In this document: one piece after another, positions 55,034-64,000 of the stretch | Numbering within the stretch: the first letter of the stretch is position 1 | Layout: each line of letters opens with the position of its first letter | Source: Morella rubra | Taxonomy: Eukaryota > Streptophyta > Magnoliopsida > Fagales > Myricaceae | DNA length: 64,000 bases | Assembly (NCBI GenBank): GCA_003952965.2 | Contig: CM025856.1 | Span: 23,193,572-23,257,571 of the forward strand | Direction of reading: 5' to 3' | The notes under the pieces: generated by a model | The model's input: only the letters and a program-made list of their open reading frames with translations | What the model was told of the DNA's origin: nothing | The model's database searches: none | Translations under genes and position numbers: made by a program

Positions 55034-58000
55034 TCAGCATTCCGGAAGAGAGTTGGCCGAAGCAAAGGGAGAAAAACTTGCAGCCGACTCACTGCAATGC
55101 AGTGGGTGCTGCTGATAACCAGATGAACTGAGAAAGCTCGGCGATGCGTAGCTTGAGCTTGGAATATGAGGAGACATGTATCTTGAGTTAAGTGGTGATA
55201 AAGATGGGTATCCCAAGGAGTAAGGTGAAACCAAATGCGAAGCATGGGATCTTTGGGAGGATGCATTCCGAAGATCTGCTGAGCTTTGGCTTACACTCAT
55301 GAGAGGGGATTGGCGATAGGATCTAAGAGAACGCTGAATATAAGGAGTGCTAGCAACAGAGTGAATTCGAGAAACTGAAGGGGATCGTGATGGTGCTATT
55401 TGTATGGCTGATGATGATGCTAAAGATGATCTAGCAGACGATAAAACAGAAGAGGCCACAGAGGCTGGGCTGGATGAAAGCAGCGGTGTTGATTCAGAAG
55501 CTGGTGGATCACCTGTGATAGTTCTTGCGTCACGCTTGCAAACTGGGCAGAAGGTTCTCCAGGTAGTAAGCCAAGAATCCACACAGAGAGCATGAAATTC
55601 TGTCGAATTCAACAAATATTTAGAACCACATGTAAGAATATATAGTGCATGGGAAGGTAAAATTGAGTATATATTAAAATGTACAAGGATTGGAAGGTAA
55701 CACCTCCTGAAAACACAACGGCTATGCCCTCCCAAAACCACATGTTAAGGAGTTAAACAGAATTAGCAATTCCAACCATCATTTCCGCCAGAACTTGTCT
55801 CTCTCCCACAGAATATATAATGATATAAGTATAACAATTTCCTAATACAAGCTTTACAAAGTTCTAGCACTCAACTCTCATCAACAAAACAAGGGAAAAC
55901 AAAATTATAAACAATGAGAAGACCAAAGAACAACAGAGATACTATTTTGGTGCTTCTACCATCCATATTTCTGCCATCACTTTTGCTCCATAAAATCCTC
56001 ATTTCAGGCTAACTTTCTATCCTATCCCCCAGGGAAACCAAATTGGGGAAGCATAAACGCATCTTCTTTTCTCTCCCACTTTCTTTACCTTATCGGAACA
56101 TAAGTAAATTTCCACCACGCAACCTTTTCCTTTCCCTCCTCTTGCTGCCAAATAGGTGTCATTGGCACCTAAGCACATAACATTTCAGGCTTTTTCTCGT
56201 ATGTTCCACAAAGTGGGAACCCATGGAAAAAAAGTTAGGTCAACAGCTTTTGCTTTCATTTGGTCTTAACCAAAATCAGGAGAACAAAAGAAAGTAAGAA
56301 AAACTTCGTTTCTCCTTTAAATTTTCAATTAGTACAGTTAAGAGTCTAATAGAGGGATGACATCCAGTATTCTTCTGGGGTAACCCACAGTTATAATTTG
56401 AATGTCCGAACTTTCATTCCTCTCTATATGTTTAGAGAGTAGAGAAGATGATCGAAACTCACGGTCCTTAGCATCTAGAGAGGGGAGGAGGGAACTTTGA
56501 AATAACACAAAATAGGCAAACAAACTTCAGCTCATTGGTAGGTTACAGTCATGTGTCTTTCGCATAAAAATGGTCATAAATATCAAATGGTGGGCTATTT
56601 GCCAACTTGCGTGCTGTTGAGGGACTTAACTACACAGCTCTGAAGTTTAGGGAAATATCACAACTCAACTCATATTTTGGACGGAAACGTGCAATTTATC
56701 AAAATTTCTAAATCTCAACGCGGGTACAGTTAATGTTGCCTATAACTGCAGTTGAAATCAATTCAGATATAGAACTCACAATATGATCATCCCCATTAAG
56801 ATGCCTCAAAGATGTTTCAAAGCTAGAAATTGAGGTTAATAATGTGATGCAGGATGGACTTTCACTAGAACAATTAGATGATATCAATGACTGCCTTTGG
56901 TAGAATGGAGAGTCAATAGGACAACTAAATGATGTCATTGACCACTTCTGGCCGTATGAGAAAGTCAGCCACAGCACTCTATGACATAGATGAATATCTA
57001 TCAAAAGTTCAGATGGAGGATATATATTCATAATGGGTGCAACGGAGCATAGTAAAAGAACATGGGTTTGTAAGCCATAGTTATAAAATAATAGAATAAG
57101 TAATTACTCGGCGTTCATGATTCTCCACTCATACAGAGAAGTGCCATCAACACGCTGAAGTACAAGGCAGCCAACAGGACTAGACCAATCAATGTCAAAT
57201 TTAAGTCGAGCAGTGAAGTATGTAATTAAATCTATCTCACATCCCGAAGTATAGAACTCAATAGGACTTCAAATCAATGCTTAATGGAAAATCTTCACCA
57301 TTATCTGAAGTTAAAATCTCAACTCACTCCAACACCATAAGAACAAGAGGACCGCCCACCACAAAACACCACTGGAGCCCCATGCAAGAAAAGCCATGAT
57401 ACCAAATTAAAGTAAATAATAAAATAAGTTGCAAACATCAGTATCTTTACCATGGAAAGAAAGACTTACTGTGACGACAAGGAAGAATCCTGAGCTTCTC
57501 TCCCACACTATAGTCTTCAAGGCATATGGCACATGTTCGTGAAGTGCAGTTATCTTCTAAAACAGCAGTAAATATCAAACTCGGCATAGCTTTCACTAAT
57601 CGACTACTCATCCCATGGAATTCCCGGACACGAGAAGCATGAGGTCGTTCGCGTCTTACACGATGCCTGCGAACGAAGAAACAAGTAGCCAGCACAGCCG
57701 ACATGGCAAGCAGGGAAATGAAAGAGATTGCCATGATTGACCACGCTGAATTTTCAAAACTTGGGACAATCCAGACCTGCTTGTCAGTTAGGCCTGCGTA
57801 TTTTGTTAGTGTATAACCTGAAGCTTTTGAAACAAATACAGCATGTATTTTTACTCCAGCTGAACTTCCAGCCACTGCATGGTTCACGTAAGTGTTAATC
57901 AGCGATCATGACAATACCAAAATATCTAGCTCCAATTAAAAGAAGAAAGCACAAAAAACAAATCCATTGAAACAAATTCTTCTGTTCTAGAGCAAAATAG

Positions 58001-59625
58001 ACCTTTGTAATTTTAACTTATGCTTTGGCCTACCTAGGTAAAACCTTTTTCTGCTTGGACATCTCTGCTACTGGAGGCGATACCTTGACAAGTATCCATT
58101 GGTTGTTACTCCCTATCAGTAGGAGTGTTGCTAGCTAAAACTATGACCAGCTTAATCCAATGCTTTCTAAGAGAAGTAATGGTTTTGAAAGTATTCAAAC
58201 CCTGATCTTGGAGAAAGGTTGTAAATATCCTAATTGAATGGCAAGCATTCACAAGAGACCTTCAGTAGCATTCCCAACTCAAAAGATGACATGGTTCCCT
58301 ATTATCCTTTCTTGTCTTGGGGGGGGGGGGGGGGGGCATAAATATAGGTCCCTATACCATAGTCAGCATGAAAGGAACGAGGATTTTATTTTGACCCTTT
58401 CATGGATCCTATAATGTCCTGATGAACTGATTGGGCATGTTTCAAACTTAAGCTTTTGCCACAGAAGGAAATGAGTTAACGGCAAATTTGAGCAGCAGAC
58501 TCAATTTAATCATCAGATACTTTCTCTTCCAGGCTCCATTTTTGCATTGTGCCTAGAGTTGTACCACTAAAAGCATGTGAGGACTCATATATTTCGATAA
58601 GAATCAAATTCTGGGTGAAGATAATTGCATAATAAGCATAGGTGTGAATGTCCTTGGAAAAAACTGATTATATGACAAACGAAAAGCTCATACTCGCAAC
58701 CAATATGCCACTATCTTCATTGTCGTATACAATTGCAGCTTTGAATCCTGCCTTCTGTGCTCTTCTAACTTTATCCTCAAAGCTACATCCGCCTCTAATA
58801 ATCAGGACAAACGGGGAACTAGAATTTGCAGCTTGTTCAACTATATTTGTTAAAGTCGAGCATGCATCAATAGGTTCTGCCACATATAATACCCCACATT
58901 CCCCTGATCCTTTAACCGGTGGAGCTGAAAAACAAAATGAAACAAAGCAAGAAAATGTATCAACAATATCAACCCAGGACTATAGACCAGTACATGCAAC
59001 ACGTTGGCACGCACACAACCAACACCTTTCAAGAATCTAAACTTAACAATTTAGACCCTTTCCTGTCCTAACTATTCGAATCATGATGTGATATATAGTA
59101 TTAACTTAGAGGTATACATATATACAAAAAAAGCATCACAACATGGATACGTCGTCGTGGATCACCAAAATTTGTCATGGTAAGTAAACTTCAAAACCAG
59201 AACCCATAACCAAACCAAGATTTCTAATCTGATCCAACGTTTAGTTTGAGGCTTTAACAACAAAAAGTAGCCACAGTCTGGCTAAAGGAAAAACAAGAGA
59301 ACTCAATTCCGCTAAGCCAAACAGATGAATTGTCGAACCTCAGCGAATCGCAAAATAGCCAAGTCCCCTATAGCGAAAGTTCATATACCCTTGCACACAA
59401 AAACGACATATTTGAATGTCCAGACACCAATTCCTCAACAATTTTCCCCGTTTTGACACCAATAAACATAAAGTTTAAGCTGAAAAACCCAGCAAACTAA
59501 CCGAAATTAGCTTCGATATCGTCGAAAGAGCGAGTGACGTTGTCGCCAATGAGCACCACAGTCGCTGCGGTCATACAACAGCTTGCCAGTAGAAAGAAGA
59601 ATGAGAAAACAACGGCCGAATTCAT
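55034..59625 (-). CDS. RMR1: RMR-type vacuolar sorting receptor / RING-H2 protein
   Basis: Receptor homology-TM-RING protein, which sorts storage-protein cargo to protein storage vacuoles and may act as an E3 ubiquitin ligase. Minus-strand exons 59625-59502, 58924-58694, 57874-57470 and 55599-55034 (GT-AG, in frame) give 441 residues. Signal peptide at residues 1 to about 20 ([16 protein letters not shown]). A protease-associated lumenal domain covers about residues 42-150 and includes [17 protein letters not shown]. The TM helix is at 162-185. The RING-H2 is at 233-274: C233, C236, C251, H253, H256, C259, C271, C274, the complete C3H2C3 set. The last 160 residues are Ser-rich and end in LPEC. 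All features match plant RMR proteins. RMR1 and RMR2-6 cannot be separated by eye. Long introns 2 and 3 (0.8 and 1.9 kb) appear normal. Confidence 0.94.
58319..58336 (-). repeat. 18-base G/C homopolymer in RMR intron 2
   Basis: Uninterrupted G on the plus strand, so C in the RMR pre-mRNA. It is a likely site of length error in the assembly. Confidence 0.8.
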
Positions 59626-60342
59626 AACTCCCCCCAAATCGAATCCTGAGATTTTGCTGATTCCAAAACAATTAACAAGGACCCTAATTCCTCAGAGAAA
59701 CAACCATCAGAGAGAAATTTCTAGGGTTTTACAGAAATCATGACAGGACGAATAGAGACATCCGCTTCCATTGGGGAAGAAGAATAATAAATCTGAATCT
59801 TCTTGTTAGTTCTTTGATACTTCTCGAGTTCGGAGATTATATATTATTATGGAAAAAGAGCGAAAAATGGAAATGAAAGGGAATTCTATAGATAGGATCA
59901 AAGATGGTTTAGTTTCTATTAATAAATAATTGGTTTTCCTAGCTGCTCAGAAAGAGAAAAAAAAAAAGCTTCACAGATAATCCGTTTGTTAACGATGGTT
60001 ACAGGTAGTTTGTTTTCAAATATTTTGGGACATAAAATTTTTAACAAAATAAATATATTTAAAATTTTAATTTTTTACATCTGTACCTTCACCTTTTATA
60101 TCTTTCTTTAAAAATTATAAAATTTTAAAAATATTTTTCTAAATTTTGACAAACAAACACACATTTGAAGCACAAATACCATAACTATTTTGATATTATC
60201 CTCACCGCCAAAGGGGCCTAGATTACTTTATTATGTGGACATGCTCAAATACAGTAGCGCCAATCAGTAGTGCACTCGCAGCTTCATGCTCGTACTCTGA
60301 CGGCTCCACCGCTCGCTTACTCGTTACTATTTCCTTTTTCTC
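59626..60342. other. RMR promoter region and AT-rich intergenic DNA
   Basis: 5' flank of the minus-strand RMR gene. A strongly AT-rich block at 60030-60165, with AAAATTTT motifs, resembles the MITE-like segment at the window's left end. No other gene. Confidence 0.4.
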
Positions 60343-60355
60343 AAGCTCAATTGCA

Positions 60356-60452
60356 GGATCCCGTCAGAATTCCGTAGTTAAGCGTGCTTGAGTTAGAAAA
60401 GTATTAGAATGGGTCTCGTGTTGTTGCACTCTTCTTATAAAAAAAAAAAAAA
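60356..60452 (+). mobile_element. Retroposed 5S rRNA fragment with poly(A) tail
   Basis: 60356-60436 matches the plant 5S rRNA from the GGATCCC.TCAGAA block through GTTAAGCGTGCTTG and GAATGGGT to CTCGTGTTG. It lacks the first ~30 nt and an internal GACCTCCTGGGAAG-type segment. It is followed by an A run (to 60452). The 13-bp direct repeat AAGCTCAATTGCA flanks the whole insertion (60343-60355 and 60453-60465). 5' truncation, poly(A) and target duplication show LINE-type retroposition of a 5S transcript, or of a 5S-headed SINE. It is not a functional 5S gene. Confidence 0.85.
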
Positions 60453-60651
60453 AAGCTCAATTGCATTATCCACATGGTTTTGAATTTGCTGTCGGAATTT
60501 GATTTATGTGGAGAAAGATAGATTATTATATAAATCTTATATCATTAAAGACTTCTTTCTTAATGTACTTGTTTGGTGCTGAAACTTCTTTTTTTTATGT
60601 GAAAGTATAATATTTTGTAGTAATCATTTTCTACAGAAAAAAAACAAATTA

Positions 60652-60865
60652 GGACATGTTCATTTGGTTAAAAAGTTTAGAATTTGCATCTAACTTTCTA
60701 AACTTACAATCCTAATATTACTCTTACATAAATACCAATACAATTCAACATTATTTTTTTTACAAACATCAATACAACTCAATAAATTCTACACGCATGT
60801 CAATAAAATTCAAATATTACCTAAATATTCACACATACTTAAAATTTTCTCAAAACGAACATCCC
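60652..60865. mobile_element. PIF/Harbinger-type MITE with TTA target duplication
   Basis: 214 bp with inverted ends GGACATGTTCATTT and, on the minus strand, GGGATGTTCGTTTT. It is flanked by TTA on both sides (60649-60651 and 60866-60868), the 3-bp duplication of PIF/Harbinger elements. AT-rich interior without coding capacity. Confidence 0.7.
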
Positions 60866-62150
60866 TTAAGAATTTATGGGGAAAATTCACTTTGCACCCC
60901 TTAGCTTTGGGGTCATTTCTAAGTTGCACCCACTTTTATTGATTTCGTTACATTAATACCTAAAACTACCATTTTACGTTAATTTCCACCCTCCAGCTCA
61001 AATTGCCATTACTTCTCACGGCTGACCATGGACGTGCCGTCCACGTGATCACTTAAACAATTTTCTTCCCGTTTTGCCCTTTCCCTTTAATGAATTTTAG
61101 TCGTTGAACATTCATTCCGACAACTTATCTAACTGTTTGAAAGGAACTCCTTCTCTTAGACGATACCAGTGGCCTCCATTGTCTTTGGCGGTTACCATTG
61201 GGTGATTCCAATTGCAAGATTTCAAGAGTTCTTGAATTTGGTACAAGTATGGCCTTCAGATCTTGATTAATGCTAGATTCTTCGCTGCTATTTTAGGGTT
61301 TGGGCGATTGTATGTTAGTTTTTAGGCAAGTTTAGGGCTTTAGACAAAATCGATGAATGTTAATTGATCATGCCATTTCTACGTACTCTTAAGTCCATTC
61401 CATGCATAAAGCGAAATGGGAGAAGTTGTTTGCAGTTATCTGTTTTGAATTTTAAAACCTCACTGGGTATCGTGGTCCCCCCTTTGTCCCCCACGATTGA
61501 TTCTGTTGGCTAGCAATTTTTTACTGTCGAAGTCAGAGCAAGTGGTCCTATAAATTAGATGTTTTGTTGTTTCTACACCTTAAAGTACATTATTTTGGTG
61601 TCAATGGGTCTGGGTCCCTTTATGCATGTTCTTGGACTCATAAATTAGACCAAATCTAGTTGGTGGGTCACTTTGTTTAGTGCTTAGGTTCGACCTTTTT
61701 TAGTTAAGCTTGTTGGTTGGTGTTCCATGTGACTCTATATCTTTTGCCTTTGTTTAGTGTATGGCAAAAATATCTTTCACGATATTATTGCTGCATTTTG
61801 AACAGTTGTACTACATAATTTCTTTGCTAAGGGCTTGTACAGTATGGAAGATCATGTTTGATCATTTTGTAAACATATTATTTCAATAAGAATGAATTCT
61901 TTAGCAGGTGAATTTCCTAGCGAGTTTGCTCTATACTATAGTGATTTTTGTCACAAGGGTTACTTTGTCACACTATCATATACAAATGGATGTTCAAAGA
62001 AAGACCAATATCCTTGCAAAGTACCAACCTAGCATGCTGGGTTACTTTGTCACACTATCTTCCTTTTCTATTTTGTCGTGTATACTAGGCAGTTAGAAGG
62101 GACATTTATGGAATGCTCCCTGTTCGTATATTGGCAGCTTATATTCTTTA

Positions 62151-62335
62151 TTATTGTCCTATATGTTTATAAATTGTCCTGTATGTATATTGGATAGTTA
62201 CTAATGTCATTTATTATATTCTCTATTATTGTCCTCTATGTTTATAAATTGTCATGTATGTATATTAGCAGCTTACTATTGTCATTTATTATATTCTGTA
62301 TTATTGTCCTCTATGTTTATAAATTAATATGTATT
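62151..62335. repeat. 75-bp tandem repeat in the MULE leader
   Basis: TTATTGTCCT..ATGTTTATAAATTGTC starts at 62151, 62226 and 62301 (period 75), about 2.5 copies just upstream of the transposase ORF. The phrase GTTACTTTGTCACACTATC also occurs twice nearby (61961 and 62040). Confidence 0.75.
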
Positions 62336-62385
62336 TTGACATATATGATATGTATCTGATTTAGGTGCTTTATTCCAAATCAGAC

Positions 62386-63580
62386 ATGGCTCTTAAGTTC
62401 TTTCTATTTGAGGTGCATTACAGTGGACGGTTTAGTAGACAGTTTGGGTGCACTTATGTTGGGGGAGATGTAGACGTGTATGATGAACCATACGATCTAG
62501 ATTGCCTATCTTTCTTCGAGCTGGAGGCCATTGTGAAGCCATTTGGTTACAAGGCTGGTGATCTTGTTTACTACAAGCAGCCAACGAAAAATCTGGATGA
62601 AAGGTTACAGCTTGTGTCCTCAGACCATGATGTTTTGGAAATGGTCAAGTGTCATGAGGGACAGTCTGTCATAGTGTTGTACGTGGTGTCATTTAACGAT
62701 AGTGGAGTGGGCACAAATATTGGTGAGAAGGCTGTACATCCTATGTCAGAGGAAAGGGAGTGACGTCGTTGGGGTTGAATGATCCATTTTGGGATCAAGT
62801 CCTCAACTCTGATGAAGAGTTTTTTGACGTTGGTGTAGACCACACTAACATACATGGTATAGGATCATCATCAGTTGGAGGTCATACCTCATCTGGTATC
62901 GAGGTTGGTTATGAGACAGCTGCTGAGGGGGGATGATAGAGGTGATGATGACATAGCTGATGATGAGGGGGTGATGGACATAACGATGAGGGGGGTGACG
63001 GGCGTGATGATGAGGGGCATCGCGACGGAATGAGAGGCAAGGCTCCTATGAGAGAAGCCGATGAACATGAGTCAGATATAGGTGAAGGTAAAATGTCTAG
63101 TGTAATGTTTACTAACATAAGTTAACAAATAACGTTTCATCTCTGTGCTGCAGGTATTGGCTCTGATATCGTAAGAAGTGATATTTTGGTCTCTCCTGAA
63201 GGCAGCGATGAGGCAGAAGATGCAAGTAATTTACCTGAGCCATATCGTGGCCCTGAGTTTCAAGAGACAAACATGCTGCCAATATTCTCAAGCTCGGGAT
63301 GAAGTTTCCATCCTCCAAATTGTTCAGACAGGCAGTACGTGAGGAAAATATATCGAAGGGCAAAGACATACGGTTTAAGAAGAACTGTTCGAATAAGGTG
63401 ATTGTCCTATGTCGGGATGCACCGCGTTGCGAGTACAGAGTATACGCTCGATGGATGAAGGGGGAGATGACATTCCGAATCAGAAGTTATCAAGGTAACC
63501 ATTGATACACGAGGAAGTATCGAAGCTCGCTCGTGGGATCTAGGTTTATCACCAATAAGTACATAGAGGCATTACAGGTT
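62386..63580 (+). pseudogene. MULE transposase N-terminal region (PB1-like and MuDR domain), broken
   Basis: ATG at 62386 follows an AG acceptor-like site and opens a PB1-like domain (LFEVHYSGRF, then GDLVYYKQP and VLEMVKCHEGQSVIVLYVV), the usual N-terminus of plant MULE transposases. A shift after 62755 and G-run deletions break the acidic Asp/Gly-rich linker (62920-63050). A GT (63087) to AG (63154) intron follows. The next exon carries the MuDR DNA-binding domain (KFPSSKLFRQAVREENISKG, VIVLCRDAPRCEYRVYARW), with a one-base shift near 63290 and a TGA at 63505. Homology stops at an NKYIEAL block near 63575, before the DDE catalytic domain, so the element is truncated or rearranged. Confidence 0.85.
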
Positions 63581-63640
63581 ACTAATACATTTTTAAAAAA
63601 CATTGTTCGAGGCATTACTAGTTACTAATACATCTTAAAA
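63565..63640. repeat. Short direct duplication at the MULE break point
   Basis: GAGGCATTACAGGTTACTAATACAT with a following A run is repeated, slightly altered, about 45 bp downstream (63610-63634). It lies exactly where transposase homology ends, so it may mark a repair-type junction. Confidence 0.5.
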
Positions 63641-63763
63641 AAACTAAGGATCTTAATGCCTTGATTGCAAAATGTCATTACTAGATTATACAAAAGAAGC
63701 CTCTCAAAAGCAAACTACAAAAGATTGTCCATATCGTGCGCCACTCAAGTTACAGTTTTTCAA

Positions 63764-63994
63764 TTATGGTGCTAAGGCTAGGCAAAGACCCGATACCTTT
63801 TCCCTAACATAAACTGAGGGCAACATCAACATGAACAACACAACAATTACCACCAACAAGATCAACAACAGTCTCCTGTAGAATTTTAAATCTTTATTGT
63901 GACTGAATTTTGCAGAAGCCAACTCTAAGCGAAGGCAGTTTGTCAGATTGTGTTCCATAGTCAAATTGCATTTCAAGGAGTCGTCCTCCTCCAC
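63764..63994 (-). CDS. Minus-strand frame with one TM segment, perhaps MULE-borne GRF-type ORF tail
   Basis: The frame is open from the right edge of the window to a TAA at 63764-63766 on the minus strand. Its product is charged and then strongly hydrophobic near its end (RRLLLILLVVIVVLFMLML), followed by a short tail. Plant MULEs often carry a second gene for a GRF zinc-finger protein ending in a coiled coil and a membrane span, which this resembles in layout only. No zinc finger lies within the window. Unconfirmed. Confidence 0.3.
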   Translation of the reverse strand: MEEDDSLKCNLTMEHNLTNCLRLELASAKFSHNKDLKFYRRLLLILLVVIVVLFMLMLPSVYVREKVSGLCLALAP

Positions 63995-64000
63995 GTGTGT

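Larger units (their letters stand above)
60878..64000 (+). mobile_element. Decayed MuDR-type MULE, left part (runs off window)
   Basis: Starts with GGGGAAAATTCACTTTGCACC, the same terminal repeat as the element at 12493-14031. Similarity to that element's right end continues for about 200 bp. Inside are a 75-bp tandem repeat and a broken MULE transposase gene, and further on a minus-strand membrane-spanning frame. The right terminal repeat is beyond the window. It is the autonomous-type relative of the 12.5-kb element, but its transposase gene is no longer intact. Confidence 0.75.

Noticed and set aside
60356-60436. Functional 5S rRNA gene
   Set aside because: First ~30 nt and an internal segment are missing, a single copy, with poly(A) and target duplication: a retroposed fragment.
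1-64000. CRISPR arrays, operons, ribosome-binding sites, tRNA genes
   Set aside because: The window is plant nuclear DNA; tandem repeats seen lack spacer structure, and no tRNA cloverleaf was recognised by eye. A tRNAscan-SE run would be decisive for tRNAs.

Overview
The window is nuclear DNA from a flowering plant, most likely a eudicot with a moderately repeat-rich genome. Genes are split by GT-AG introns, intergenic DNA is AT-rich, and hAT, MULE, PIF-like, LINE, Copia and Ty3/Gypsy-type elements fill the gaps. The proteins are plant families: dihydroflavonol 4-reductase, PEP carboxykinase, the plant alpha-1,4-fucosyltransferase FUT13, PDI-like 5-2 and an RMR vacuolar sorting receptor. The species cannot be named from the sequence.

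Layout. 1-1625: exons 3-6 of a DFR gene (5' exons lie outside the window). 1626-14433: a transposon graveyard with a 1.2-kb hAT remnant (8-bp target duplication), a Pack-MULE-like element, a LINE 3' end, a Gypsy-like LTR remnant, a 1.7-kb hAT element carrying a protein-kinase exon, and a non-autonomous MULE. 14434-16510: a second, complete six-exon DFR gene with a MYB/bHLH-type promoter cluster. 16755-22632: a 195-bp tandem repeat, a broken Copia element and a long Gypsy-like LTR, ending in a 1000-N gap. 24076-27978: PEPCK lacking its N-terminal exon(s). 30853-34497: FUT13. 35102-35710 (-): a small single-pass membrane protein. 36998-41786: an intact PDIL5-2 gene. 42660-43043: a 384-N gap. 43044-47826: very noisy sequence that looks like an uncorrected read of the 33.9-36.1 kb region. 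47827-54381: a near-identical second copy of the PDIL5-2 segment, frame-broken. 55034-59625 (-): RMR-type PA-TM-RING gene. 60343-60465: a retroposed 5S rRNA fragment. 60652-60865: a PIF-type MITE. 60878-64000: left part of a decayed autonomous-type MULE whose terminal repeat matches the non-autonomous element at 12.5-14.0 kb.

The two DFR genes act at the same step of the anthocyanin/proanthocyanidin pathway but differ at the residue that affects substrate choice (Asp in the first, Asn in the second). The secretory-pathway genes (FUT13 in Golgi, PDIL5-2 in ER, RMR in Golgi/prevacuole) are neighbours, but nothing indicates they are co-regulated.

The most practical warning is that the tandem PDIL5-2 duplication, and everything between 42.66 and 47.83 kb, is probably an assembly artefact. 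No wholly new system is visible. The strongest leads are the Asp/Asn DFR pair, the gene-capturing hAT and MULE elements, and the 5S rRNA retroposon.
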